Assembly (NCBI GenBank): GCA_025930755.1 | Contig: JAICOJ010000031.1 | Span: forward strand, 1-32,299 | Direction of reading: 5' to 3' | Source: Gemmatimonadaceae bacterium | Lineage (GTDB): Bacteria; Gemmatimonadota; Gemmatimonadetes; Gemmatimonadales; Gemmatimonadaceae | Length of the DNA stretch: 32,299 nt | In this document: in pieces, positions 7,031-15,451 of the stretch | Layout: each line of letters starts with the position of its first letter | Position numbering within the stretch: position 1 is the stretch's first letter | Translations under genes and position numbers: made by a program | The notes under the pieces: model-generated | The model's database searches: none | What the model was told of the DNA's origin: nothing | The model's input: the letters and a program-made list of their open reading frames with translations, nothing else

Positions 7031-9250
7031 TCACCGACGCGTCGTATCGGTGCCTAACGGTATGGCGGGCGCCGTATCCCCACGCGGCGGCGCCGGCGCC
7101 TGCTGCGCGAAGAGATCACCCAGCCCCGTCGCCCGCGCGATCCCTTCCGCGGTCACCATCACCTGCTCGGCAGCGGCGCGATTGCCGGCCAGCATCTCCG
7201 CCTCGTACAGGTTGGCCGCCGTGGAGATGTACAGGTACGGAATACCAACCGAGGCGCGGTCGACCCAGCTGCCGCGCTCGATGATCGACTCCGGGGCCTT
7301 GAAGACATCGGTCCAGAGCGCTCGCGACCGCGGCAGGTCGAACCATCCTTCGCCTTGCAGCATCACCGTGTCGCGATCCGGACTCGGGATGGCCGGTAGC
7401 AGCTTGCGCGCGAGCCCCTGCTGAATGAGGTACGGATCGAGGCCTAACGAACGGCCGTAACTGCCCGACGTGCGTGCGAGGTAGATCGGGCGCTCCGGAA
7501 ACGCGTCGGCGATCATCCGCAGGACGAGCACGCTGGCCTTGTCGAGCACCTGCGGCTGCACCGTCGCGACGAGGGTTCCCTTCCGGAAGATCTGCGGCTC
7601 CCGGATCTCGACGTACGGCGGCAGCGCATCCGCCTGCGCGATCGTCAGGCTGATCGGCGGACCGCTTGGCTTCGTCCACTGCTTCCCGCGGTAGATCGCC
7701 GGCCCGCTGTCCATGTCGTACTCGAACACCGGGCGCCGAATCATCTGGCGGACGTACCAGTCGGTGTTGAGCAGCGACGTGTTGGCGACGACGACGTCCT
7801 TCCGGATGCCTTCCACCTCCTGCGCGTACCAGAGCGGGAAGGTGTCGTTGTCGCCCACGGTGACGAGCACCCCGTACGGCTCCACGGAGTTGAGCATGTC
7901 GTGCGCGAAGTCGGCCGTATCGGTGTGACCGGCGCGGGAGGCCGCCTTCCAGTTCGTGAAGAGCGGGATGAGCGCGATTGCCAGTATCGGGCTGGCCAGC
8001 AGCCATGAGCGCCGGCGTGGAAGCTCCACGGTGTCGCGCCCGACCTTGATTCGCTCCGACCCGATGAGGTGCGCCAGCGCTTCCCACAGATACACGATGC
8101 CGAGCGCCGCCCACACGCCCCATGCGCTGAACGAGATGAGATAGAAGTAGTCTCGATCGCGCACCTCGCTGAGCTCGGTCGGCTGGTTCTGCGAGAATCC
8201 GTACTTGAAGTTCAGGTAGTAGATCAGCAGCACCGTCAGCGTCAGCATGAAGGTGCCGAAGTACCAGAAGGAGCGGCGATCGCGCTTCCAGTGCACCCAC
8301 GCGCCGAGCAGTCCGAGCCCCATGAACAGGACGCCGAGTACCTGCTGCGCGACGCGCCAGTTGCCGTCGAGGTCGCGGAGCCACTGCCAGCGGAAATACA
8401 GCCAGTACATCCCCACTTGTCCGCCGATCGGCGCCTGGCGCTCGATCACGCTCGGCTTCCCGTACTGCTTGCGGTTGAAGTTGTCCCAGAACGCCTGCCA
8501 CGTCGTCGGCTCGCCCTCGTTGATCGGCGGATTGAATGCCGAGCGGATGGGCTGCGTGAGGAAGGGTGTCATTCCCAGGAGCAGGGCACCGGCGCACAGG
8601 GCGAGCAGCTTCCAGTCGAGCAGGAGCTGGGGACGGCGCATGATGACGGCAACCGCCACGGCGGGCGCGGCGAGGAAGCCCATCATGTGGTTGGCGTACC
8701 CCAGCCCGAGGATGTACGCGATGAGAATGAGGAGCCGGTTGGCGCCCGGCGCGTCGGGGTCGTCGGACCAGCGGACGGTGAGCCACGAAATCACCGCCAG
8801 GCCGAGCAGTGAGATCGTGTAGACCTTCTCGTTGACGACCGACTGGTTCCAGACCGTGAACGCGGTCGCGCCGATGAGGGCGGCAGCGACTCCGGCAGCG
8901 ATGCGCTCCCACCGATCGGCGAGCCAGCTCACGAGCACGCGCTCGGTGATCAGGAACCACATGCCCGCCGAGATTGCGCTCGTGAGCGCCGCGAGAATGT
9001 TGATCCGCTGTGCGACTGTCGGGGCGATCGGCAGGATGGCGAAGAATCGCCCAAGGATGACGAACAGCGGATTGCCGGGCGGATGCGGCAGCCCCATCAC
9101 GTAGGCGGCAGCGATGTACTCGCTGGCGTCCCACATCGCCGTCGAGGGGGAGAGCGTGATGAGATATAGAAGCATCACCGCGCCCGCCGTTGCGGCGGCG
9201 GCAATATAGGACGGACGGTAGTCGAGCTCGGCGCGCGTGATCGAAGCCAT
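7031..9250 (-). CDS. DUF2723-family polytopic membrane protein (GT-C glycosyltransferase-like)
   Basis: A 739-residue inner-membrane protein with many hydrophobic helices in its first about 470 residues and a soluble C-terminal part. The first loop reads MWDASEYIAAAYVMGLPHPPGNPLF, the conserved DUF2723 hallmark; an acidic pair after the first helix is typical of GT-C enzymes that use polyprenyl-phosphate sugars. Catalysis is therefore a family-level inference and the acceptor is unknown. I start at ATG 9250 (MASITRAELDY), because the upstream extension to 9319 is a proline-alanine low-complexity tail translated from the repeat at 9283-9338. No clear Shine-Dalgarno is visible. Confidence 0.85.
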   Translation of the reverse strand: MASITRAELDYRPSYIAAAATAGAVMLLYLITLSPSTAMWDASEYIAAAYVMGLPHPPGNPLFVILGRFFAILPIAPTVAQRINILAALTSAISAGMWFLITERVLVSWLADRWERIAAGVAAALIGATAFTVWNQSVVNEKVYTISLLGLAVISWLTVRWSDDPDAPGANRLLILIAYILGLGYANHMMGFLAAPAVAVAVIMRRPQLLLDWKLLALCAGALLLGMTPFLTQPIRSAFNPPINEGEPTTWQAFWDNFNRKQYGKPSVIERQAPIGGQVGMYWLYFRWQWLRDLDGNWRVAQQVLGVLFMGLGLLGAWVHWKRDRRSFWYFGTFMLTLTVLLIYYLNFKYGFSQNQPTELSEVRDRDYFYLISFSAWGVWAALGIVYLWEALAHLIGSERIKVGRDTVELPRRRSWLLASPILAIALIPLFTNWKAASRAGHTDTADFAHDMLNSVEPYGVLVTVGDNDTFPLWYAQEVEGIRKDVVVANTSLLNTDWYVRQMIRRPVFEYDMDSGPAIYRGKQWTKPSGPPISLTIAQADALPPYVEIREPQIFRKGTLVATVQPQVLDKASVLVLRMIADAFPERPIYLARTSGSYGRSLGLDPYLIQQGLARKLLPAIPSPDRDTVMLQGEGWFDLPRSRALWTDVFKAPESIIERGSWVDRASVGIPYLYISTAANLYEAEMLAGNRAAAEQVMVTAEGIARATGLGDLFAQQAPAPPRGDTAPAIPLGTDTTRR

Positions 9251-9282
9251 GGGTCGGGTTGGAGGTCGGGGAAAGATAGTGA

Positions 9283-9338
9283 CAGGCGCTACAGGCGCTA
9301 AGGGCGCCAGAGGCGCCAAGCGCCTCTAGCGCCCTTAG
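9283..9338. repeat. Short inverted repeat between divergent genes (GGCGCTA units)
   Basis: CAGGCGCTA is repeated in tandem at 9283-9300. From 9298 CTAAGGGCGC and AGAGGCGC are mirrored by GCGCCTCT and GCGCCCTTAG up to 9338, giving a nearly perfect hairpin around CAA. It lies between the divergent starts of the DUF2723 gene (9250) and the isomerase-like gene (9363), so it would sit in promoter DNA or leaders rather than at gene ends. Confidence 0.6.
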
Positions 9339-9362
9339 CTCCTTGGCTCCACCTTCTCGCCC

Positions 9363-10205
9363 ATGACTGACCGGCGATCCTTCATCTCGACGTTCGGGGC
9401 TGCCCTCCTGGGCGCGGCGTGCTCGCGCGTCGGCGGCAGCAGCGACTCCGCTCGACGCCTCGAGCGGATTGGCGTTCAGCTCTATACCGTGCGGGACGAT
9501 CTCGCGCGCGACTTCGAGGGCACGTTGTCGCGGATTGCGGAGCTCGGATACCACGAGCTCGAGTTCGCCGGCTACCACGGAAAGTCGCCGAGCGAGGTGC
9601 GAGCCATCATCACGCGGCTCGGCCTCGCGGCGCCGGCATCCCATGTCCCGATCGATGCGTTTCGGCGAGACGCGGACGGTGCGATCGCGGCGGCCAAGGA
9701 GGTTGGCCACCGGTATCTCGTCGTGCCGTGGCTCGACCCCTCGGAGCGACGCACCATCGACGACTACCGGCGGATTGCCGACCAGCTGAACCAGTTCGGC
9801 GAAAAGGTCCGCGCCGCGGGAATGCAGCTCGGCTATCACAACCACGACTTCGAGCTCCTTGCCATCGACGGTACCGTCCCCCTCGACGTCCTGCTCGAGC
9901 GCACCGATCCGAATCTCATGGTGCTCGAGCTCGACCTGTACTGGGTGACGAAGGGCGGGGCCGACCCGCTCACCTACTTCTCACGCCATCCGGGCCGGGT
10001 GCATCTCGTACACGTGAAGGATTCCGCGGGCGCGCCGGAGCATCGCATGGTCGACGTCGGACAGGGAACGATCGACTTTGGGAAACTCCTTTCGCAGCGC
10101 GAGCAAGCCGGCATTCGCCACGCGTTCGTGGAGCATGACAACCCGGCGAATCCCTTCGAGACGCTGCGGGTGAGCTATCAGCATCTGGCGCAGTTGAGGT
10201 GGTGA
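9363..10205 (+). CDS. Exported sugar-isomerase/epimerase-like TIM barrel protein
   Basis: A 280-residue protein of the xylose-isomerase-like TIM barrel superfamily (AP_endonuc_2 type). The N-terminus MTDRRSFISTFG followed by LLGAAC looks like a Tat-type signal with lipobox, so it is probably periplasmic and lipid-anchored. Metal-site motifs visible are LEFAGYHG, GYHNHDFEL, LELDLYW, HVKD and FVEHDNP, the His/Glu/Asp set that holds a divalent metal in these enzymes. Members act as epimerases or as 3-keto-glycoside lyases/isomerases. The next gene is a GMC dehydrogenase, which favours a role on an oxidised sugar. The exact reaction is inferred. Confidence 0.82.
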   Translation: MTDRRSFISTFGAALLGAACSRVGGSSDSARRLERIGVQLYTVRDDLARDFEGTLSRIAELGYHELEFAGYHGKSPSEVRAIITRLGLAAPASHVPIDAFRRDADGAIAAAKEVGHRYLVVPWLDPSERRTIDDYRRIADQLNQFGEKVRAAGMQLGYHNHDFELLAIDGTVPLDVLLERTDPNLMVLELDLYWVTKGGADPLTYFSRHPGRVHLVHVKDSAGAPEHRMVDVGQGTIDFGKLLSQREQAGIRHAFVEHDNPANPFETLRVSYQHLAQLRW

Positions 10206-10210
10206 GGCGC

Positions 10211-10326
10211 GTCAGGGTCGTCAGGGTCCTCGGGGTCCTCAGGGTCCTCGAGGTGCGAGGTGCTCAGGGTTTCGCACCCCGAGGACCTCGAGGACCCCGA
10301 GGACCCTGAGGACCCTGAGGACCCTC
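10211..10326. repeat. Inverted repeat with arms of tandem GGTCCTCAG 9-mers
   Basis: The left arm (about 10211-10257) is a run of GGTCCTCAG variants. The right arm (about 10272-10326) is the complementary GGACCCTGA run with about one unit more. The innermost part closes on AGGTGCG/CGCACC. It lies between two co-oriented genes, 15 nt before the GMC start, and would form a very stable hairpin in the message. The same unit family makes the element at 17465-17580. Confidence 0.8.
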
Positions 10327-10341
10327 AACCAGGACTTCACC

Positions 10342-12033
10342 ATGCTCCAAGCCGCATCCCGCCAATTCGACGTCTGCGTCGTCGGCTCCGGCGCCGGCGG
10401 CGGCATGACCGCGTACGCGCTCACGCGCGCGGGCGCTCGTGTCGTCATGCTCGAAGCAGGACCCGAGTGGTGGAGCACCAAGAATTCCTCCATGCTCCTT
10501 CCCAACGCCGCGTCCCCACGTCGGGGCGGCGCGACGCGCCTGCGGCCGTTCGGAGAGTTCGACGCGTGCGATGGAGGATGGGAAGTCGACGGGGAGCCGT
10601 ACACCCGCGCGGAAGGCACGACCTTCGACTGGTGGCGCGCTCGCATGCTCGGAGGACGGACGAACCATTGGGGACGCATCTCGCTGCGCTTCGGCCCCGA
10701 CGACTTCAAAGGGAAGAGCATCGACGGGCTTGGCGATGACTGGCCCATCAGCTACGAGGATGTGGCGCCGTACTATGATCGTGTCGACGATCTGGTCGGC
10801 ATCTTCGGGAGCGTCGAAGGCCTTCGCAATCATCCCGACGGGCACTTCCACCCTGCGCCGAAGCCCCGGTGCTATGAATTGCTGGTGAAGAAGGCCAGCG
10901 ACAAGCTTGGCGTCACCTGCATTCCCGCTCGTCTCTCGGTCATCACCAAGGCTCACCGCGGCCGGCCCGCGTGCCACTATTGCGGACAATGCAACCGCGG
11001 GTGCTCGGTGAACGCGAACTTCTCCAGTCCGGAGGTGCTGCTGCGTCCCGCGCTCGCCACGGGCCGTCTCCGACTGTTGACCAATGCCATGGCGCGCGAG
11101 GTGACGGTCGGCAGGGACGGACTGGCGACCGGCGTGTCGTACATCGACAAGGCCACCGGCGAGGACCGCCACGTCCGTGCCAGCATCGTCGTGCTCGCCG
11201 CGAGCGCGTGCGAGAGCGCGCGGCTGCTGCTGAACTCACAGTCATCGTCCTTCCCGCAGGGGCTCGCCAACACCAGCGGTGTGGTGGGGAAGTATCTCAC
11301 CGACACGACCGGCACGGACGTCGCGGGCTTCATCCCGGCAATGGTCGACCATGTGCCGCATAACGAGGACGGCGTCGGCGGCGGGCACGTCTACATGCCG
11401 TGGTGGCTCGACAACAGGAAGCTCGACTTTCCGCGCGGCTACCACATCGAGGTGTGGGGCGGCCTTTCGCAGCCCTCGTACGGCTTCATGGGCGGCATTC
11501 ACCGCTATCCGGGCGCGGGCGGATACGGGACGAAGCTCAAGAATGACTACCGTCGCTTCTACGGGGCGACCATTGGGTTCTCGGGACGCGGTGAGCAGAT
11601 CCCGAACGACGACTGCTACTGCGACATCGATCCGCGAGTGGTGGACCAGTGGGGCATCCCGGTGCTTCGCTTCCACTGGAAGTGGACCGATCACGAGTAC
11701 AACCAGGTGAAGCACATGCAGGAGACTTTCCGCGCGCTGATCGCCGAGATGGGGGGACAGGTGTTCTCGCCGATGCCGACGCGCGAGCAAGGATACGGGA
11801 TCGCGGCAGGCGGCCGCATCATTCACGAGCTCGGATGCGTGCGCATGGGATCCGACCCGAAGTCGTCCGCGCTCAACGCGTGGTCGCAGGCGCACGATTG
11901 CAAGAATCTCTTTGTGACGGACGGCGGCCCGTTCGTGTCGCAGTGCGACAAGAATCCCACCTGGACGATTCTGGCGCTGGCCTGGCGCACGAGCGACTAC
12001 ATCACCGAGCAGCGAAAGCAGGGGGCGCTATGA
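10342..12033 (+). CDS. GMC-family FAD sugar dehydrogenase, large subunit
   Basis: A 563-residue GMC oxidoreductase, predicted to oxidise a sugar or glycoside hydroxyl with FAD. The dinucleotide fold VVGSGAGGGMTAYAL is at residues 13-27, with VVMLEAG at 34-40. Cysteines 211, 214, 217 and 221 form CX2CX2CX3C (CHYCGQCNRGC); related fructose and glucose dehydrogenases hold an Fe-S cluster in a comparable region. The C-terminal HELGCVRMG and KNPTWTILALA carry the active-site His and Asn. It has no signal peptide of its own; export as a complex with the Tat-tagged partner encoded next, overlapping by 4 nt, is the usual arrangement. No cytochrome c subunit lies nearby, so the electron acceptor is unknown. 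AGGA lies about 8 nt before the ATG. Confidence 0.92.
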   Translation: MLQAASRQFDVCVVGSGAGGGMTAYALTRAGARVVMLEAGPEWWSTKNSSMLLPNAASPRRGGATRLRPFGEFDACDGGWEVDGEPYTRAEGTTFDWWRARMLGGRTNHWGRISLRFGPDDFKGKSIDGLGDDWPISYEDVAPYYDRVDDLVGIFGSVEGLRNHPDGHFHPAPKPRCYELLVKKASDKLGVTCIPARLSVITKAHRGRPACHYCGQCNRGCSVNANFSSPEVLLRPALATGRLRLLTNAMAREVTVGRDGLATGVSYIDKATGEDRHVRASIVVLAASACESARLLLNSQSSSFPQGLANTSGVVGKYLTDTTGTDVAGFIPAMVDHVPHNEDGVGGGHVYMPWWLDNRKLDFPRGYHIEVWGGLSQPSYGFMGGIHRYPGAGGYGTKLKNDYRRFYGATIGFSGRGEQIPNDDCYCDIDPRVVDQWGIPVLRFHWKWTDHEYNQVKHMQETFRALIAEMGGQVFSPMPTREQGYGIAAGGRIIHELGCVRMGSDPKSSALNAWSQAHDCKNLFVTDGGPFVSQCDKNPTWTILALAWRTSDYITEQRKQGAL

Positions 12034-12740
12034 CCGACGAGCCGGAACGCGATGGCGAGGAAACCCCGGCGCCACGACCGCCCGAGCTGAGCAGGCGAGC
12101 GGCGCTCAAGGTGCTCGGGGCGGTCCCGATCGCTGGCGCCTTTGCGTGGCAGCAGCAGCAGCAGCAAGGCCAGCAGGCCCCACGACAGACGCACGAGGCG
12201 CCTAACCAGCCCGCGGCGGACACGAAGCGTCCGCCCCGCGCCCCGCGGCAGAATCGGTTCTTCAGCGCCCGCGAGAATCGCACGGTACGCGTGCTGGCCG
12301 ACGACATCATTCCGCGCGATGCGCGCTCGGGCAGCGCCACCGACGCGGGCGTTCCTGCGTTCCTCGACCACAACCTCGCCAGCTCCGAGACGTCACCCGA
12401 GATGCGCACGCAGTGGCGTGGCGGTCTCCGGTGGATCGACACGGAGAGCCGACGCCGGTTCGGCGTCGCATACGCCGCCGCGACCGCGGCGCAGCGACAT
12501 CAGATCCTCGATGACATTGCGTATCCGGATCGCGTGCGGCCCGAGTTTCGTCAGGGCTCGGCGTTCTTCCTGCGCTTCAGGGACATGGTGGCGGCGGGAT
12601 TCTTCTCGAGCAGCATCGGCGTCAGGGATCTTCAGTACCAGGGGAACGCCGCCATGCCGACGTGGACGGGTTGTCCGGAGCCGGCGCTCCGCAAGCTCGG
12701 TGTGACCTATGACCTCATGAACAAGGCGGAGACACGATGA
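12030..12740 (+). CDS. Gluconate 2-dehydrogenase subunit 3-like protein, Tat signal
   Basis: A 236-residue small subunit of the gluconate-2-dehydrogenase subunit 3 family, which chaperones and exports the GMC flavosubunit. The Tat-type signal is SRRAALKVLG near residue 25, followed by hydrophobic VPIAGAFA. An unusual glutamine tract (QQQQQQGQQ, encoded mostly by CAG) and a Pro-rich linker precede the folded domain, which begins near FFSARENRTVRVLADDIIPRD, a typical family start. The ATG overlaps the GMC stop by 4 nt and its own stop overlaps the next gene by 4 nt, so the three are translationally coupled. Confidence 0.86.
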   Translation: MTDEPERDGEETPAPRPPELSRRAALKVLGAVPIAGAFAWQQQQQQGQQAPRQTHEAPNQPAADTKRPPRAPRQNRFFSARENRTVRVLADDIIPRDARSGSATDAGVPAFLDHNLASSETSPEMRTQWRGGLRWIDTESRRRFGVAYAAATAAQRHQILDDIAYPDRVRPEFRQGSAFFLRFRDMVAAGFFSSSIGVRDLQYQGNAAMPTWTGCPEPALRKLGVTYDLMNKAETR

Positions 12741-13984
12741 GCGGTGAGCGTCTGGGGGTGGGGTTCATCGGAAGTGGGTTCAACACGAAGTTCCATCTCC
12801 GGGGATGGACCACGGTGCGCGATGGCGATGTGCGCGGCATCTGGAGCCCGAATGCGAAGAACGCCGCGTCGGCCGCGAAATTCGCGCGGGAGCTCGACAT
12901 CGGGGACGCCAAGCCCTACAAGACGATCACCGACATGGTGGCGGATCCCGCCATCGATGCGATCTGGCTCTCGGGCCCGAACCACGCGCGGCTCGAGAAC
13001 GTCGAAGAGATCGTCACCGCCGTCGAGAAGGGAAAGGGAACGCTCAAGGGCATCGCGTGCGAGAAGCCGCTGGCGCGGAACGTCGCCGAGGCGAAGAAGG
13101 TCATGGAGCTCGTGAAGCGCATCGGCGTTCCGACGGGCTATCTCGAGAACCAGTTCTTCGCTCCGCAGGTGGAGACCGGTCACCAGCTCATCTGGGCCCG
13201 TGGGGCGGCGACGACGGGACGGCCCTACCTCGCGCGCGCGGCCGAGGAGCACAGTGGGCCGCACGCTCCCTGGTTCTGGCGTGGGACGTTGCAGGGTGGC
13301 GGCGTGCTCAACGACATGATGTGCCACTCCGCGCTCGTCGTGCGCCATCTGCTCACGAAGCCGGGCGCGCCGCGCAACTCCGTGAAGCCGGTGCGGGTGA
13401 CCGGGCACATCGCCAGCCTCAAGTGGAGCCGGCCCGAGTACGCCAAGCTTCTGAAGGCGCGCATGGGGAAGGAAGTCGATTACACGTCGGCTCCGTCGGA
13501 GGATTTCGCTGCGGTCCACATTGAGTTCGAGACGGACGACGGCCTGACCGTGATTGGCGAGGCGACGACCTCGTGGAGCTTCGTCGGCGCCGGGCTCCGC
13601 CTCTCGGCGGAGCTGCTCGGCCCCGAGTACTCGATGCAATGGAACTCGCTCGACGCGGGGCTCAGGCTCTTCTTCAGCCGCGAGGTCCGCGGCAAGGAGG
13701 GCGAGGACCTGGTCGAGAAGCAGAACGCCGAGATGGGGTTGATGCCAGTCGTCGCGAACGAGGCGGCCGCGTACGGTTACGAGGCGGAGGACCGGCACTT
13801 TGTGCGTGTCTTCCTGGGGAAGGAGAAGCCGCGCCTGACGTTCGAGGACGGGCTCGAGGTGGTGAAGATCCTGATGACGGCGTACGCGAGTGCGGAGGCA
13901 GGGAAGACGCTGCAGTTTCCGCCGAAGGATCTTGATAGCTTCGTGCCGAAAGTCGCGAAGGGAGAATGGAAGGGCGGGGGCTAG
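12737..13984 (+). CDS. Gfo/Idh/MocA-family oxidoreductase (cytoplasmic form)
   Basis: A 415-residue NAD(P)-dependent oxidoreductase. The N-terminal Rossmann motif is VGFIGSGFNTKFH; the conserved lysine lies in CEKPLARN; the C-terminal catalytic pattern GGGVLNDMMCHS supplies the Asp/His pair. It lacks a signal peptide, unlike its counterpart at 14116-15450. Within the cluster it would plausibly reduce or interconvert a keto-sugar made by the GMC enzyme; the substrate is not readable. It is the last gene of the plus-strand operon, and its TAG stop lies in the first bases of the cruciform element. Confidence 0.9.
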   Translation: MSGERLGVGFIGSGFNTKFHLRGWTTVRDGDVRGIWSPNAKNAASAAKFARELDIGDAKPYKTITDMVADPAIDAIWLSGPNHARLENVEEIVTAVEKGKGTLKGIACEKPLARNVAEAKKVMELVKRIGVPTGYLENQFFAPQVETGHQLIWARGAATTGRPYLARAAEEHSGPHAPWFWRGTLQGGGVLNDMMCHSALVVRHLLTKPGAPRNSVKPVRVTGHIASLKWSRPEYAKLLKARMGKEVDYTSAPSEDFAAVHIEFETDDGLTVIGEATTSWSFVGAGLRLSAELLGPEYSMQWNSLDAGLRLFFSREVRGKEGEDLVEKQNAEMGLMPVVANEAAAYGYEAEDRHFVRVFLGKEKPRLTFEDGLEVVKILMTAYASAEAGKTLQFPPKDLDSFVPKVAKGEWKGGG

Positions 13985-14112
13985 GGATCAGGAGTCAGGG
14001 ATCAGGGAAGGAAAGGCGCGGCAGCTATGCTGCCGCGCTCATCTGATGAGGGCCGCACGCGCGAAGCGCGGCGGCCCCTTTCCTTCCCTGATCCCTGACT
14101 CCTGACCCCTAG
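13981..14112. repeat. Cruciform element: 36-bp outer arms around two hairpins and a palindrome
   Basis: Outer arms 13981-14016 and 14077-14112 match at 35 of 36 positions as inverted copies and are built from GATCAGGAGTCAGGG units. Inside are hairpin A (14016-14038, 10-bp stem, loop TAT), the 13-nt near-palindrome CTCATCTGATGAG (14038-14050), and hairpin B (14051-14076, GGCCGC/GCGGCC with a GAA loop). It exactly fills the gap between two convergent operons and overlaps the TAG stop of the plus-strand gene, so it would serve as a bidirectional terminator. Its inner plan is shared with 27719-27866. Confidence 0.88.
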
Positions 14113-14115
14113 CTC

Positions 14116-15450
14116 CTACAACGTCCACCCCTTCCGATACTCCGGCTTCCAATAGTGCTCCGGAATCCCCGTCGTCTTGAGATTCCCCGTCGCCGGGTCG
14201 ACATCGATCGGCTTCCCGGCGCGGACGGCGAAATTGCCTAACAACACCATTTGCGTCAGCGGGCCGGCGTGCTCGGGGAAGTTCGACCCCGCGGCGGGAC
14301 CGCCCTTGCATGCCGCGATCCACTCGGCGTACACGCCGGCGACGCGCGGATACTTTTGCGGCGGCGGTGACGCGGTGAGGTCCTTGTGGCGCGCGGGGTC
14401 GAGGTGGATCAGTCGGTCGCCATACGCGTCGGCCACGAGCGTCCCGTCGCTCCCGATCCACATCTGGCTGCCGACATCGTGGTAGGGCCACGGCTGTTCC
14501 GGCGGGAGCGCCTCGGGACGCGCCGCCGACAGCTCGCCGTCGCGCCAGACGACGCGCACCGGCGGCCGCGCGCCACGCGCGGGAAACTCGTACACGATGC
14601 GCGAGACGCGCGGCGCCGTCTCCGGGAAGTTGCGCGTCGTCTCGGCCTCGATGCGCGAGGGGAAGCCAAGATTGAGCGCCCAGTACGCCGCGTCCATCGC
14701 GTGCGGCGCGATGTCGCCTAACGCCCCGGTGCCGAAGTCCCACCATCCCCGCCACCGGAAGGGAGCGTATGCCGGGTGGTACGGACGGTCGGCGGCCGGG
14801 CCCAGCCAGAGGTCCCAGTCGAGCGTCGGCGGCGGAGCGTGCAGCTCCGTCGGCCGCTCGATGGCCTGAGGCCAGATGGGGCGATTCGTCCAGTAGTGGA
14901 TCTCGCGCACTGTGCCAATGGCGCCCGCCTCGACCCATTCGCGGAGGTTGCGTGTGCCGACACCCGCGTGGCCCTGGTTCCCCATCTGCGTGGCGACCTT
15001 GTAGCGTCGCGCCGCGTCCATGAGCGTGCGTACCTCGTGGATCGTGCGGGCCAGCGGCTTCTGCACGTACACGTGCTTGCCCATGCGCATCGCCGCCATC
15101 GCGATGACCGTGTGCGTGTGGTCGGGCGTTGATACGGTGACCGCGTCGATGCCCTTGCCCTCGCGCTCGAGCATCTGCCGGAAGTCGCGATACTTCTTCG
15201 CGGCCGGGAAACGCGCGTAGCTCTGCTCGGCCATGCGGTCGTCGACGTCGCACATCGCGACGATGTTTTCGCCACTCACGCCGTTGACATCGGAGCGTCC
15301 CATCCCGCCGACACCCACGCAGGCGACGTTCAGCGTGTCACTCGGAGCGCGATAGCCGGGTCCGCCAAGCACATGACGCGGGACGATGGTGAATGCTGCG
15401 CTGGCTTTCGCGACGTCAGCGACGAAGTCGCGTCGAGAGATGTCACTCAT
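14116..15450 (-). CDS. Tat-exported Gfo/Idh/MocA-family oxidoreductase
   Basis: A 444-residue dehydrogenase-fold protein with a Tat signal at residues 5-30 (SRRDFVADVAKASAAF). The Rossmann motif VGVGGMGRSD and the QKPLART variant of the EKP motif are present, followed by GNQGHAG and WWDFGTGALGDIAPHAMD, standard for exported family members. Export with a nicotinamide cofactor, as in other Tat-type members of this family, fits a self-contained redox or hydrolytic cycle on glycosides rather than NADH production. It follows the MFS gene with a 1-nt gap, so it ends the minus-strand operon DUF1080-MFS-Gfo/Idh. Confidence 0.9.
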   Translation of the reverse strand: MSDISRRDFVADVAKASAAFTIVPRHVLGGPGYRAPSDTLNVACVGVGGMGRSDVNGVSGENIVAMCDVDDRMAEQSYARFPAAKKYRDFRQMLEREGKGIDAVTVSTPDHTHTVIAMAAMRMGKHVYVQKPLARTIHEVRTLMDAARRYKVATQMGNQGHAGVGTRNLREWVEAGAIGTVREIHYWTNRPIWPQAIERPTELHAPPPTLDWDLWLGPAADRPYHPAYAPFRWRGWWDFGTGALGDIAPHAMDAAYWALNLGFPSRIEAETTRNFPETAPRVSRIVYEFPARGARPPVRVVWRDGELSAARPEALPPEQPWPYHDVGSQMWIGSDGTLVADAYGDRLIHLDPARHKDLTASPPPQKYPRVAGVYAEWIAACKGGPAAGSNFPEHAGPLTQMVLLGNFAVRAGKPIDVDPATGNLKTTGIPEHYWKPEYRKGWTL

Positions 15451-15451
15451 A

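Noticed and set aside
10211-10326. CRISPR-like direct repeats
   Set aside because: Units are 9 nt and contiguous with no unique spacers, and the array is an inverted pair; no cas gene is near.
10239-10739. Reading frames rich in DPEDPEDPE or [10 protein letters not shown] across the repeat
   Set aside because: These are translations of the GGTCCTCAG repeat run plus the opposite or shifted strand of the GMC gene, not genes.
14038-14090. Hammerhead ribozyme: CTGATGAG followed by a stem at 14044-14076
   Set aside because: The core CUGAUGA is present, but the required GAAA after stem II is missing (CCTTTCC follows), on both strands and in the second copy at 27783. The match is a by-product of the CTCATCWGATGAG palindrome.
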